64,000 nucleotides of DNA from Rikenellaceae bacterium (GCA_020860245.1 JAJBUQ010000006.1:39203-103202), one strand, 5' to 3'; counted from the first letter of the stretch, positions 7,601 through 17,357 are shown. The notes: a model not told the origin generated them from the letters alone. A program made the numbers and translations.

Positions 7601-9241
7601 ATGATTTCGAATCAGGAAAGTCCTTCTAAATGGTTGAATAAACATATACCTGAAGTCAAGAATATGTATATATCAGCTTTGGTACTTACTGTTTTAAGCG
7701 CAGGATGCTTTGTCGTTTTCTGCTGGTATTTGTCAGAGTTCGCGGCTTCCTGGCTCGATAACGGGCATAGATTATCAGATACTGTGCTGTATGCTTCGGC
7801 ATTTCTCACAGGCAGATATATTTCAGCCTATTTTGCGTCGCAACTCAACTACAAGGCAGGAAATCTTATAATCTCCCGGGTTAAGAGAAAACTTTATCCT
7901 AAGTTGCTAAATAATAATAAAATAGACTCCGTATCGGGGACTTTGTTGGTTACACAAATAAACGATGATCTAAAACCTTATTTTGCTTTTTTCATACCAT
8001 ACGCGATAGCATCGGTTATGGTAAGCGTCGTATTATTATCGGTTTGTTTTTGGGTGGAAAAATGGGTAGGAATCATACTTTTAGTTTCTTTTATGGTTAT
8101 TCCTTTTATCATGAGCATTATAGGAATAGGTGCCGAAGGAATTCACAAAAGGCACATCGATCTCTTCATGAAATATTCGGCGGTTTTTTACAACCGTCTC
8201 AATGCCATCGCCGAAATAGTCAATTTAGATAATTTTAAACCGCAGTATCGGTTTTTGTCGGAAAAAAGCAAAACGTTAAACAAGGCGACTATCAACGTGA
8301 TGCGGGTTGCCATTTTGTCCTCGGCATCGTTGGAGCTTTTCGTAACGCTTAGCATTGCCATGATCGCTATTTATTTAGGGTTGAGTCTTCTTGGGATTAT
8401 GGTGGGTTCCAACTACGGTAAAAGTTATGATTTTCAAACAGCTTTGTTCCTCCTTACGCTTGCCCCTTATTTTTTCTTCTACTTGCGGAAGTTCGTAAGC
8501 TCGTACCACGACCGTAACAGGGCTTTGGCATCAGCCAAATTATTGATACCTTTACTGACTGAAGAGACAGGTGCGCCTTCGACCGATACGAACAAAGCGC
8601 TCGAATCCTTCGAGATTAAAAATTTGTCTTTTGCATATCCCGATTCCCCGGTTAAAGTCCTGAACGATATAAGTCTGAAACTGCCGGTTAAAGGTTTAGT
8701 GCTCGTAAAAGGTATTTCGGGTTCGGGTAAATCCACCCTGTTGAAAATTTGCGCAGGGAGTCTCTCCGCACCAAACGGTATTTTAACGGTAAACGGGGAA
8801 GACAGTGGCTGTTCCCGACAGTGGTTGAACGTCAATTCTTCCTATATGAACCAATTCCCCTTTATATTCGACGGAACACTTCGATATAACGTTTTTCTCG
8901 ATAATGAGGGTGAATGTAATACCTGTTATCCTGAATTTATGGATAAAATTCTTAATAAAAAGGAGAATGGCTGGCAGACGGAATTAAGCCATAACGGCAA
9001 ACAGCTATCGGGCGGGGAAAAACAGCTCGTCACCCTTGCAAGGATGCTCCTACATCCGAGGCCGATTGCGATTCTGGATGAGCCTACGGCAAATCTGGAC
9101 GCGGACACCGTCGATATTATTCTCTCGCAAATTATAAAATTGGCTAAAGAACGGTTGGTCATTGTTGCCTCTCACGAGGAAGCTTTCGAGTCTGTCGCCG
9201 ATACGGTTGTGAATTTAAATTGGGGAGAACAAGAGAAATAA
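7601..9241 (+). CDS. cydD: CydD-like thiol exporter, membrane-ATPase subunit
   Basis: One half of a heterodimeric ABC exporter of the CydDC type, which moves cysteine or glutathione-like thiols to the periplasm and supports assembly of cytochrome bd. The 546-residue protein has the N-terminal signature KWLNKHIPEVK, a six-span membrane domain, then an ATPase domain with Walker A GISGSGKST, a signature written LSGGE, and Walker B IAILDEPTANLD. Its stop overlaps the start of the partner gene (TAATG). No cydAB oxidase genes are in the window. It lies close to the sulfate-assimilation genes but on the other strand. Confidence 0.88.
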   Translation: MISNQESPSKWLNKHIPEVKNMYISALVLTVLSAGCFVVFCWYLSEFAASWLDNGHRLSDTVLYASAFLTGRYISAYFASQLNYKAGNLIISRVKRKLYPKLLNNNKIDSVSGTLLVTQINDDLKPYFAFFIPYAIASVMVSVVLLSVCFWVEKWVGIILLVSFMVIPFIMSIIGIGAEGIHKRHIDLFMKYSAVFYNRLNAIAEIVNLDNFKPQYRFLSEKSKTLNKATINVMRVAILSSASLELFVTLSIAMIAIYLGLSLLGIMVGSNYGKSYDFQTALFLLTLAPYFFFYLRKFVSSYHDRNRALASAKLLIPLLTEETGAPSTDTNKALESFEIKNLSFAYPDSPVKVLNDISLKLPVKGLVLVKGISGSGKSTLLKICAGSLSAPNGILTVNGEDSGCSRQWLNVNSSYMNQFPFIFDGTLRYNVFLDNEGECNTCYPEFMDKILNKKENGWQTELSHNGKQLSGGEKQLVTLARMLLHPRPIAILDEPTANLDADTVDIILSQIIKLAKERLVIVASHEEAFESVADTVVNLNWGEQEK

Positions 9242-10839
9242 TGGATAAATTCATCGTAACGTATATTTTAAAACCCTTTGCGGGCAGATGGTCGAAGGGT
9301 TTATTTTTATTGCTGCTGTGGACGACAGCCTTTATAGCACTTCCCGCTCTCTCAGGATGGTTCCTGGCAATGTGCAGTGTGGCATTCGCTACTTCAAATC
9401 TCCTATTCGCTTATATAATACCGGCTACACTAATCCGGCTGCTGGCACTGGTGCGGACGGGGACCAGATATTTCGAACGGGTGGAAAATCACATAACTAC
9501 ACTGGAGGCCCAAAGAAGCCTCCAGTTGAAGATATTTCAATCGGTAGCCGGATTTCCATATTATAAAAAACAGTCAAACAGTAACTCAGGTCTCTTGGAA
9601 AACAGTACGCAGGGAATCGACCGGATCTTAAACCATATACTACTATGGATTCTACCGTTCACCGCACTGATAATTGCGCTTGGAATCTGTTTTTTCTTTT
9701 TGCACGTATTTTCACAGGTCATAGCTTTAGAGTTTCTGATTTCATCCGCACTCCTTCTGTTTGTTATTCCCCAATTTTTTTACCGGAAAAATAAAAAACT
9801 TTATGAAAAACTGAGTGCGTGGCGCAAAGAGAACAATCAGGAATTGATCCAAAGCTTTAGAGGCCGTATTGAAATTTCAAAATACGATTTGGAGGAGAAA
9901 GTCATCAAGCAATACGAGCAAAGGTTGTCGCAGATCGAAAGAGTAGAAAATAAACTGCAAAACAATTCTTTCACCCTGCAACTGATTATCGGACTTGGGT
10001 TCAGCTATGTTGCCGCATTTATCTTTTGGAGCTCAGGCGATAATGCGATAGACGCGCCAACGGCGATCGGTATTTTTTTCGGTATTATGGCTCAGGCGGA
10101 ATTGTCGGAAATGCTCTTCTCAGGAAAATCGGAAAAAAGTGCGGTGGCACATCAAATTAAAGAGATCGACGGAATTATCCGGCAAGGTAAAAATCCTATC
10201 GGAACAGTGCGTGTCGATTCACGGCTGGATGTATTGAATATAAAAAAATTGAGTGTGAAAATCCCTGAGAGTTCCGTATGCACCTCGGAAATTTCGTTAG
10301 AAATAGAAAAAGGGGAATGGATTGCGCTCTTCGGAGAAACGGGGAAAGGAAAAACCACCCTGCTGAACAGTTTGTTTTATCCTGAATACCGCAACGGTGG
10401 TTCGATAACATGGAATAATTATTCGGAATTGCCGCATCTACCGGTTCCCGAATGTGTTTATGTGACCCAAAGAGCCTATCTTTTAACCGGGACTCTCCGT
10501 GAGAACTTCGAAGGTTATTGTGATGAAGCGATCGTGCAGGTGTTGGAAACAGTCGATCTGGGAGACTGGTACTCCTCGCTACCCTACGGTCTTGCAAGCT
10601 GGTTAGGTGAAAACGGAGAAACATTAAGCGGAGGCCAGCGAAAAAAACTGCTGCTTGCACAAGCATTGCTCAAACAGCCGCAGTTATTGGTTGTAGATGA
10701 ACCGACAGCGGGAATAAGTTCCGAAAATGCCATTGCTATTTTCCAGAATATCAAAAAACACTATCCCGATATCACAATTCTGATGGCTACCCACCTGAAA
10801 GACTTCGAATACGTGGCTGATAAAATTGTAAAGATTTAG
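9241..10839 (+). CDS. cydC: CydC-like thiol exporter, membrane-ATPase subunit
   Basis: Second half of the CydDC-type exporter. The ATG at 9241 overlaps the cydD stop and is preferred to an upstream TTG at 9220, because it gives the expected start before the first membrane span (FIVTYILKPF). The 532-residue protein has six membrane segments, Walker A GETGKGKTT, signature LSGGQ, Walker B LLVVDEPTAG and an H-loop MATHL. The motif YFERVENH in the first cytosolic loop is typical of the CydC side. No hairpin terminator is visible in the 110 bases before the converging barrel gene. Confidence 0.87.
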   Translation: MDKFIVTYILKPFAGRWSKGLFLLLLWTTAFIALPALSGWFLAMCSVAFATSNLLFAYIIPATLIRLLALVRTGTRYFERVENHITTLEAQRSLQLKIFQSVAGFPYYKKQSNSNSGLLENSTQGIDRILNHILLWILPFTALIIALGICFFFLHVFSQVIALEFLISSALLLFVIPQFFYRKNKKLYEKLSAWRKENNQELIQSFRGRIEISKYDLEEKVIKQYEQRLSQIERVENKLQNNSFTLQLIIGLGFSYVAAFIFWSSGDNAIDAPTAIGIFFGIMAQAELSEMLFSGKSEKSAVAHQIKEIDGIIRQGKNPIGTVRVDSRLDVLNIKKLSVKIPESSVCTSEISLEIEKGEWIALFGETGKGKTTLLNSLFYPEYRNGGSITWNNYSELPHLPVPECVYVTQRAYLLTGTLRENFEGYCDEAIVQVLETVDLGDWYSSLPYGLASWLGENGETLSGGQRKKLLLAQALLKQPQLLVVDEPTAGISSENAIAIFQNIKKHYPDITILMATHLKDFEYVADKIVKI

Positions 10840-10950
10840 AGTCTCCGCATTTACTTTGACCGCTTTGAACCAATCTTAAGTTTATTATGCGCTGTCATGT
10901 TACTCAAGAGTGAATGGGAAACAATGGAATTATATGTTACCGTTTAATTA

Positions 10951-11700
10951 TTACATCCTAAATGTAGCCCCTACGGATAAATATATATTGCGCATTGTAA
11001 AATGGATCGGAACGCTTCGGAAAAAATAAGGTGTAAGGCCCCATGTAAAATCGGTAAAAAATCCGAAATGAGGGTTTACTCTGAATTCTCCCCCTGCAAG
11101 GAGCCCCATATCGAACTTACGGGTATCTTTACTGTAATCCAAAGTCGCGTATGATAACTCCCTATCCTGCACTACCGGATTTTCTATCGATATTTTCACA
11201 TCCGTAACATCTCCTTTAAATCTGCGATACACTGTTTCAGCCATATAAATTCCCGCCTTAATCCTCCATTTATTATTGAATCTGTAAGTTCCGTAAACGG
11301 GCTGCGTCAAATAGATAGTGTTTACTTTGGTGGTATTCTTCCCTGTTACATATCCGGTCAGCGGTCCTACATTAGGGACATTAATACCCAAATGAACGTC
11401 CGTAACTTTTGTATGGACTTTCATTCCTTTCCAATCTATTGTTAGTCCACTTCCTACCCCCCAGTGATCGTTAAAATAATATGATACTTCCGCTCCGAGT
11501 TTTGGATTCAAACGCGGGTGATAACCTGTAATTTTTAAATCACCGGGTATAGGAACAGGTGTAGTCGCACCAATATTAACCCCAACCAAAAAGAGAAGAT
11601 CAAATCCTTTTCCAATCTGCCCATAAGAATTAATACCAAAGATATTAATCGCAGCTATAAATGCCATTGCCAGAACCTTACGCATAATTTTAAAATCCAT
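10951..11700 (-). CDS. Outer-membrane beta-barrel protein
   Basis: A 249-residue exported protein with a signal peptide (LAMAFIAAINIFGINSYGQ) followed by alternating hydrophobic/polar strands such as VSYYFNDHWGVGSGLTID. It ends in an aromatic-rich strand finishing at FRM, as expected for a small outer-membrane barrel of the PorT/OmpA-fold kind found in Bacteroidetes. An in-frame ATG at 11685 is an equally good start. It follows the DUF4625/TonB receptor genes, but a terminator hairpin lies between, so it is probably a separate unit. The function is unknown. Confidence 0.72.
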   Translation of the reverse strand: MDFKIMRKVLAMAFIAAINIFGINSYGQIGKGFDLLFLVGVNIGATTPVPIPGDLKITGYHPRLNPKLGAEVSYYFNDHWGVGSGLTIDWKGMKVHTKVTDVHLGINVPNVGPLTGYVTGKNTTKVNTIYLTQPVYGTYRFNNKWRIKAGIYMAETVYRRFKGDVTDVKISIENPVVQDRELSYATLDYSKDTRKFDMGLLAGGEFRVNPHFGFFTDFTWGLTPYFFRSVPIHFTMRNIYLSVGATFRM

Positions 11701-11802
11701 TGATTTTATTCACCATCAAAAACTATACTAAATAAATGGCACATACTTTTTATGGCTGCCTCTTACGGGAATTAAAATAATACGAGCATAGTAATCTCCG
11801 AT

Positions 11803-11842
11803 AAAACAAACAGCTGTGGCTCTAAATTCACAGCTGTCTTTT
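11803..11842 (-). terminator. Intrinsic terminator after the DUF4625 gene
   Basis: Arms ACAGCTGTG and CACAGCTGT form a perfect 9-bp stem flanked by T-rich tracts on both strands. It lies 30 bases after the stop of the metal-cassette lipoprotein gene. Confidence 0.75.
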
Positions 11843-11867
11843 TGTTAAAATGCAAATGTCAGAAGAA

Positions 11868-12332
11868 CTAATGAATATGTTCCTCATCCTCATTTTGACT
11901 TAGAATAATATTTCTCGCTACGTAGGACTCATTACCTGCCGCATCCGTGCAATAGAGCAGAAGATGGTAATTCCCCGGTGTGGCATTTTCCGGAATAATA
12001 ATTTCACGGTGATGAATTGTCGTATTCCTACTGCCTGATATATCCCAGCTATTCTGATAGAAGAATGGTGTGGTAGATTCCTCCGCCTTGGAATGTTCGT
12101 GACCATGATCGTTGAAATTATTGTGTATCTCGATTTTATATGAAGCGAGCATCTCGTCGTCCGAGAATTCCGCTTCAAAGTGTATCCCGTCTTCATTTCC
12201 AATTTCAAGAAATTCACCCTCGGCAGGTGAAATCAAGTTAATATTCGGAGGAGTAGTGTCTCCGTCTTTATCGCAAGAGATAATAAAAAACGGAAATAAA
12301 AATGCTGTGATTAAAATTATTCTTGTTTTCAT
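11868..12332 (-). CDS. DUF4625 lipoprotein, His-rich
   Basis: A 154-residue lipoprotein: the signal peptide ends in FFIISCDKDG with the lipid Cys at about residue 20, followed by an Ig-like DUF4625 domain (TPPNINLISPAEGE, GNYHLLLYCTDAAGN). Two histidine-rich segments stand out: DHGHEHSK in the middle and EDEEHIH at the very end. Together with its position one base after the TonB receptor gene, this suggests a surface metal-binding partner of that receptor (inference; zinc or copper are the likely candidates). The gene ends with TAG. Confidence 0.8.
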   Translation of the reverse strand: MKTRIILITAFLFPFFIISCDKDGDTTPPNINLISPAEGEFLEIGNEDGIHFEAEFSDDEMLASYKIEIHNNFNDHGHEHSKAEESTTPFFYQNSWDISGSRNTTIHHREIIIPENATPGNYHLLLYCTDAAGNESYVARNIILSQNEDEEHIH

Positions 12333-12333
12333 T

Positions 12334-14493
12334 TTATTTTGTTTTAAACGGTACTTTGATTAATAATTGAAAGTTTCGTCCCGGTTCCGGGATCTCGACG
12401 TGTCGGTAAAAGCTCAAGTGATTGTAATATTTTTTATCGAGTAAATTCCTGCACAGAAATGTCAATTCCACCTGATTCTGTTTTACAGGAATATTTAACG
12501 ACGCCCCTGCATGGACTAAATTTGCACCCGCGGTAGGAGATTCGTTCCTTGCCACCCTCGTCTGCCTGGCAATGCTTTCGAGCTCCAGATGAACTTTGAT
12601 ATCTTTTGCACTCCATGACAATGTATTGCGCATTAAAGCGGGAGAAGAGAACGCCAACGGAATTTTTTCATCCAAATTTCGATTGTAAATATATTCTCCG
12701 GAGAATGAATAACTAAATCCGTACGGCAATTCGACTCCTAAGACAAACTCCGCTCCTGCAAATATGGCCTCTGCTCCGGTATAGCGGTATATCTGTCCTG
12801 CGTGAGGCAGCACAGACCACTCTCCGGTAGGTTTCAGATATATGTAATTGTTGTATCGGCTGACGAATGGAGACAGGCTGGCAGATAACCATTCCCGCTC
12901 ATAAGAATACCCGACGTCCAACTGCCATCCGCGTTCGGATTTAAGAGACGGATCTCCCTGTTCATGGCGGAATGTTCCGTGATGAACACCGTTGGCTGCC
13001 AGCTCATTAGCTCCGGGAAGCCGGAAACTGCGTCCGATATTTATCTTCAGTAAATGCCCTCTTTCTATGTTCCAAACGAAGCCCAACGCTCCGGAGATAT
13101 CCCCGAAGTTCCTCCGAACCTCGTAGCTGCGCCATTCGTAAGCGGATATGGCCTCTTCGCCGTAGCCATTCTGCTTAAGGTAATCCACAAGGTAAGCATC
13201 CCTGAACGGAGATATCTCCTGTCTACCGTGATCGTATCTGATACCTCCTGTTGCGGTAAATCTGTCTGTAACTCGCCAGGTAGTAATCCAAAATACACCT
13301 GCCGTGGTTCTCTCGAATTCAGGAAGCAGGAACGAATATCCGCCTATATCGTTATGCTGATATTGAAAATCCGACCCTGCCGTATATTCCAATGTTTCGG
13401 AACCGAAGTATCGTACTTTTGCAGATGCACTGAACGTGTTAAGAGAAAAAAATAATTCCTTATCAGGATCTTTTTCCGGACGCGTCTGCTTCCCGTAATG
13501 AGTATGGAATTCGCTCATTTCATTCCGCCTGTTATTTTGAAATCCAAGATCGAGAGACGCCGTGATCGTTTCCCATGAATATTGTTGGCGGGTCGTGGCT
13601 TTAAAATGATTTACCGTGCTGTAAGGCAGCTCGATATTTCTGCTGCTGCCATCAGGTTCCAGACGAGAGGCATCGGGAATTCCGTGGGCGCCTGGGAAGA
13701 ACCCCGTCTTCTGATAGGCATTGCTCACAAAATAACTCATATAATACCCGTTATTACGGTACTCGGCATACAGGGACGCGTCTCTCTCGAATCCTGCGGT
13801 ATTTTTAAGTTTTTTATTATGAATCGGTAATTTTTGGGTAAGATATACAACGGTGTCTGTGGGTATACGGTAATCTCCAAACCGTTGTTCCGAATATCTT
13901 ACTTTAGTATACCACTGTTTTTTTTTCAAACCCAGCATCAGCGACCCTGCTACTGTACCATTTACAGACTTCCCGAACAAAACCACTTCCCCAAAGAAGC
14001 CATCATCGACAGGCGCGGGAAGCTGCATAATCTCTATTGTACCGCCCATGGCATCGCTGCCATACATGAGCGACGATGGGCCTTTGCGGATCACCACCCG
14101 TTCTGCATTGAATGCGTCTATTTCGAGACCGTGGTCCGCACCCCACTGCTGCCCCTCCTGTTTGATGCCGTTCTCCAGCACTGCTATGCGGTTAAACCCC
14201 ATACCGCGTATTACCGGTTTCGAGAAACCGGAACCGATGTCCATGGAACGTAATCCGGGTATATGTTCGAGTGTTTGTACGAGATTGCCAGTGAAGTACT
14301 CGCGTATGAATGCTTTATCCGCAACATCTACGACCAACGGTGAAGATAATATCTCCTTATGGGTAAAAGAGGCAGTGACTGCTATCGCATCCAGTTCCTC
14401 GAGTTTTATACTGTCCGGTTCCTGCGCATAAAGGCCAGAGCCGGAACATAGCACAAACATTACGACCATGCCCGGAATTATCCGGATCTGCAT
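12334..14493 (-). CDS. TonB-dependent outer-membrane receptor, probable metal uptake
   Basis: A 719-residue receptor with a signal peptide, a plug domain (LEELDAIAVTASF, then VIRGMGFNRIAVLENGIKQ), the conserved RVVIRKGPSSLMYGSDAMGG segment, and a 22-stranded barrel ending in LIKVPFKTK. There is no N-terminal carboxypeptidase-like domain, so it is not a SusC-type glycan importer. The length and the plug segment GADHGLEIDAF resemble zinc/copper receptors of the ZnuD/OprC kind. Flanking small proteins rich in His and Cys support metal transport. The substrate is an inference. Confidence 0.85.
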   Translation of the reverse strand: MQIRIIPGMVVMFVLCSGSGLYAQEPDSIKLEELDAIAVTASFTHKEILSSPLVVDVADKAFIREYFTGNLVQTLEHIPGLRSMDIGSGFSKPVIRGMGFNRIAVLENGIKQEGQQWGADHGLEIDAFNAERVVIRKGPSSLMYGSDAMGGTIEIMQLPAPVDDGFFGEVVLFGKSVNGTVAGSLMLGLKKKQWYTKVRYSEQRFGDYRIPTDTVVYLTQKLPIHNKKLKNTAGFERDASLYAEYRNNGYYMSYFVSNAYQKTGFFPGAHGIPDASRLEPDGSSRNIELPYSTVNHFKATTRQQYSWETITASLDLGFQNNRRNEMSEFHTHYGKQTRPEKDPDKELFFSLNTFSASAKVRYFGSETLEYTAGSDFQYQHNDIGGYSFLLPEFERTTAGVFWITTWRVTDRFTATGGIRYDHGRQEISPFRDAYLVDYLKQNGYGEEAISAYEWRSYEVRRNFGDISGALGFVWNIERGHLLKINIGRSFRLPGANELAANGVHHGTFRHEQGDPSLKSERGWQLDVGYSYEREWLSASLSPFVSRYNNYIYLKPTGEWSVLPHAGQIYRYTGAEAIFAGAEFVLGVELPYGFSYSFSGEYIYNRNLDEKIPLAFSSPALMRNTLSWSAKDIKVHLELESIARQTRVARNESPTAGANLVHAGASLNIPVKQNQVELTFLCRNLLDKKYYNHLSFYRHVEIPEPGRNFQLLIKVPFKTK

Positions 14494-14545
14494 GATTTAT
14501 TCTTAATTAAGTAACTTATGAATTTGATTAATCCCCTGAAATGCT

Positions 14546-14878
14546 TTATAAGGAAGGAGGGCCGCGCGATAGAATGCTCAGTGGCGAACTGTGGTAATCA
14601 GAATGAATGTGTGTATCCGGATATAAATCCGTTAATTGCGGAATGTAAGAGAATTTTATCGTTACCGGATCGATAAATGCCGCAAGATGGAATTGGCACA
14701 GTGGACAGTTGTCGTAATCATGTCCGTCTTCCGCATCGTTCGAAGCATCGGAATGGTAAAAATAACATAGATCCGAGTGAATCTCAATATGTATAGTTCT
14801 GACCATTAATGGCGTAAGAAGCAGCCCCATTAAAAGCCATCCTAAAATATATTTATCGATTCGCCAAGATCCGAACAT
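14546..14878 (-). CDS. Small His/Cys protein upstream of metal receptor
   Basis: A 110-residue protein with one N-terminal membrane segment (ILGWLLMGLLLTPLMV) and a periplasmic part that carries several histidines, a CPLC motif (DNCPLCQFH) and the ending SRGPPSL. Small proteins of this layout (hydrophobic N-terminus, Cys-x-x-Cys, terminal R-x-PP) often precede TonB metal receptors in Bacteroidetes. A role in metal capture or delivery is therefore plausible but not shown. It lies 52 bases upstream of the receptor gene on the same strand. Confidence 0.65.
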   Translation of the reverse strand: MFGSWRIDKYILGWLLMGLLLTPLMVRTIHIEIHSDLCYFYHSDASNDAEDGHDYDNCPLCQFHLAAFIDPVTIKFSYIPQLTDLYPDTHIHSDYHSSPLSILSRGPPSL

Positions 14879-14969
14879 AATTAATTCAAGTGTTGCAGAC
14901 TAAAATTTCCAAGTAAAAAACATTAAAAGTAATTTAATATATTACCTATAATAATAAACGTCATTTGTT

Positions 14970-16028
14970 TTAATCGAGAACAATTTCCGTTCCCCAGTAA
15001 CTGCATAATTTTTCCGCCTCCTCCTTAGTAATATGGATAACGGACCCGTGTTTAGGAATAGAGAAATTTGTCGTCTTCATTACCCCTTCATTGAATCTAC
15101 CTATATCCGTAAAATTAACAAAATCGGAAGTTTCGCTAAATCCGAAATTGTGCGGCTTTATTCCGTAAATATCGTACATCAGCACCCATTTATCCTCTCC
15201 TATGCGCTTCCATACATTCGGAGCCTCACATGCATGTGATTCCGGATCGTACCACTCAGGGTCGTAAATATATCCCGTATTGATGGAATCCGATACTGCC
15301 TGTTTGATTCCCACACCATTGTCATGCGGAGTATAAAACATGTGATACTTATCTCCGACCATTGTTATATCGGCATCTATATAGGACACATCCTTAGGAT
15401 ATCGGAACAATAATTCCGGAGGGGTCGCAAGTTGCGTAAAATCTTTATCTGTATAAGCATAATACAATCTATTGTGTCCATTACCATACCGCATTGTAAA
15501 ATACAGCATCATACGGTCTCGGGACTTATCGTAAATAGTTTGAGGAGCCCATGCACAACCAATATTTTCCAATCCTGGAAACGACTGATCCACTCTCAAA
15601 ATAGAGTGGCTCCAATTAATTAAATCGGAAGATTTCATTAAAACCAACGCCTTATTATTACCCCAACCATATTGTTCTCCGTCGCGCTCCCATTCTGTCT
15701 CGCGATAACCGGCCTGCTGCGCGTATATATGCAGATCTGTCAGCGCCATATAAAAATTATTGTCCGGTCCGCGCATTATGTGCGGATCTCGGATTCCTCT
15801 CTGCGAAGCGATCGTATCGCCGGCAATTATAGGTTTCCCATTATTTATATCGGTAAATGAATACCCGTCGGAACTCAACGCCATGTAAAGACTATGGGTG
15901 TCATCTTTAAAATATACCATAAGATATCCGTACATATCCTCTTCTGCCGGAATTTTTGCAGAAGCAGAATATCCCGCCGCAGCAAACGCATAAAACGAAA
16001 ATAGAAGGATCTTCGTCAGTTTGTTCAT
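14970..16028 (-). CDS. Exported GH43-like glycoside hydrolase
   Basis: A 352-residue secreted protein with signal peptide (SFYAFAAAGYSASA) and a five-bladed propeller pattern: RGIRDPHIMRGPDNNFYM, GCAWAPQTIYD, YIDADITMVGDKYHMFYTP and a late NFGFSETSDF. The Asp in RDPH and acidic residues in the later blades fit the GH43 catalytic set. Members remove arabinose or galactose side groups from plant polysaccharides. No SusC/D pair lies beside it. A TAAATTTG promoter box lies upstream. The exact subfamily and substrate cannot be read from sequence alone. Confidence 0.75.
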   Translation of the reverse strand: MNKLTKILLFSFYAFAAAGYSASAKIPAEEDMYGYLMVYFKDDTHSLYMALSSDGYSFTDINNGKPIIAGDTIASQRGIRDPHIMRGPDNNFYMALTDLHIYAQQAGYRETEWERDGEQYGWGNNKALVLMKSSDLINWSHSILRVDQSFPGLENIGCAWAPQTIYDKSRDRMMLYFTMRYGNGHNRLYYAYTDKDFTQLATPPELLFRYPKDVSYIDADITMVGDKYHMFYTPHDNGVGIKQAVSDSINTGYIYDPEWYDPESHACEAPNVWKRIGEDKWVLMYDIYGIKPHNFGFSETSDFVNFTDIGRFNEGVMKTTNFSIPKHGSVIHITKEEAEKLCSYWGTEIVLD

Positions 16029-16050
16029 AATTAAGCCTAATCCGTTTTTA

Positions 16051-16058
16051 CAAATTTA
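16051..16058 (-). promoter_or_regulatory. -7 promoter box of the GH43-like gene
   Basis: The minus strand reads TAAATTTG, an exact match to TAnnTTTG, 23 bases upstream of the ATG. No convincing -33 element is visible. Confidence 0.45.
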
Positions 16059-16129
16059 ATTAAATTAATTTAATAATATTTTTAATTTCGGATAAATAAA
16101 GAAAATCAGAACTTATCGGAATATGATAT

Positions 16130-16168
16130 AACGAAAATAAAATATCCGGAGCTCATCGCTCCGGATAT
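16130..16168 (-). terminator. Intrinsic terminator after lipoprotein pair
   Basis: An 11-bp perfect stem (ATATCCGGAGC with GCTCCGGATAT) with a short loop, followed on the minus strand by TTTTATTTT. It would end the lipoprotein transcript, about 30 bases after its last stop. Confidence 0.85.
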
Positions 16169-16197
16169 TAGTTGTCTGCAGGTTTTTTTTAAACAGA

Positions 16198-16776
16198 TTA
16201 TTTGTATGCCTCGACAATCAGCTCTATATTCATAGTACCTGCGCGTGTAGCCGGTGCGCTGAAATAAGCATCGATATTGGTATCATGGAGGACAGTATCG
16301 TTTACAATATACTCGGTGTGTCCGTTTATATACGCTGGTTCTCCATTTACAAGAACTTTGATTATATAGTAAGAGGCAAGAGCATCCACTTCCCATACGG
16401 AACTGATCGGAAAACGAACAAAAGTCACCGTACTGCCTCTGAACGCGTAACCTGCATTATTGTAAATCACAAACGTCTCGCTTGCATAATCATAGCTCAA
16501 TAGAGCTCCACTAAGATTCTGCGGAGGGTTTGCCAGGGTTTCAGGCTCCATAATCATAACTCCCGGACCTCCGAACCGTACAGGAGCCTGATCCAATGAA
16601 CATGCGATCCATAAATATTCCCCGGAACAATTCTTTAAGGTCAATGAGGCATTTACCCGTGTATCTACATCCGCTTTGGTTTCATTATCCACAACGGTAT
16701 CGTCAATCGAGTCGATGTCTTTCGAACATGAGGCTATCAAAGCCACTGCACAGAAGAATAATAGAATTTTCTTCAT
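16198..16776 (-). CDS. Lipoprotein, paralogue A of a local family
   Basis: A 192-residue lipoprotein with signal peptide MKKILLFFCAVALIASC and lipid Cys at residue 17. It is clearly related to the gene just upstream: both share D-x-R-V-N-A near the mature N-terminus, an EPETLA-xx-PPxNL segment in the middle, and a YxxYNNxGYxF stretch before beta-strand-rich C-terminal halves. No known domain is recognised. The position after a type V fimbria locus allows a surface or pilus-accessory role, but nothing proves it. Confidence 0.7.
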   Translation of the reverse strand: MKKILLFFCAVALIASCSKDIDSIDDTVVDNETKADVDTRVNASLTLKNCSGEYLWIACSLDQAPVRFGGPGVMIMEPETLANPPQNLSGALLSYDYASETFVIYNNAGYAFRGSTVTFVRFPISSVWEVDALASYYIIKVLVNGEPAYINGHTEYIVNDTVLHDTNIDAYFSAPATRAGTMNIELIVEAYK

Positions 16777-16787
16777 AGGTCAATAAT

Positions 16788-17357
16788 TTAGAAAATTAAA
16801 ATATCAATTGTAATATTTAATCTGTTAGAACCTCCTGTAAGATACACTATCAACGTCTGATTATACATAGCCCCAATCGAATAACGCGACTCCTCCCCTA
16901 ATATATTCCCTGTATTACCGTCTGTAACTGTTGCAGTTACAGCTGTTCGATGATTTTGAGGTCCTTCGAAATCAACAATATCAATTATAGGAATCTTTAT
17001 ATAGCTCACGGAAATTCCTCCAAAGAAATAACCGAAATTATTGTACATTACATAACTTTGTCTTTCGTCTGCTTCTAAACGTTGATAAAATTCGAGATTC
17101 GGAGGCCACATAGCAAGTGTTTCAGGCTCCGTCACCCCTCCGCCATTTGGAAAAATAAACCAAAACGGATCAAAATTAGCAACAAAATTAACGGAACGTC
17201 CAGTGTCATTTGCAACATTTAAAACTGCATTCACACGTACATTTACGTCATTTCTCGCTTCGGTTTCCTGAACCACAGCATCGTCTGTCAACTCTTTTTC
17301 ACTGCTGCATGCTGTTACAACAGCCATTGCGCACAACAATAGTAGTACTTTTTTCAT
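16788..17357 (-). CDS. Lipoprotein, paralogue B of a local family
   Basis: A 189-residue lipoprotein with signal peptide MKKVLLLLCAMAVVTAC and lipid Cys at residue 17. It is a paralogue of the next gene (11 bases downstream), sharing V-x-V-RVNA, EPETLA, PPNLE and MYNNFGYFF segments. The mature part is beta-rich and acidic at the N-terminus. The remnant of a third copy lies immediately upstream, so the family expanded and is decaying here. Function unknown. Confidence 0.7.
   Translation of the reverse strand: MKKVLLLLCAMAVVTACSSEKELTDDAVVQETEARNDVNVRVNAVLNVANDTGRSVNFVANFDPFWFIFPNGGGVTEPETLAMWPPNLEFYQRLEADERQSYVMYNNFGYFFGGISVSYIKIPIIDIVDFEGPQNHRTAVTATVTDGNTGNILGEESRYSIGAMYNQTLIVYLTGGSNRLNITIDILIF

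Noticed and set aside
9220..9240. TTG start for cydC at 9220
   Set aside because: The ATG at 9241 overlaps the cydD stop as TAATG and gives the usual N-terminus; the extra seven residues are encoded inside cydD.
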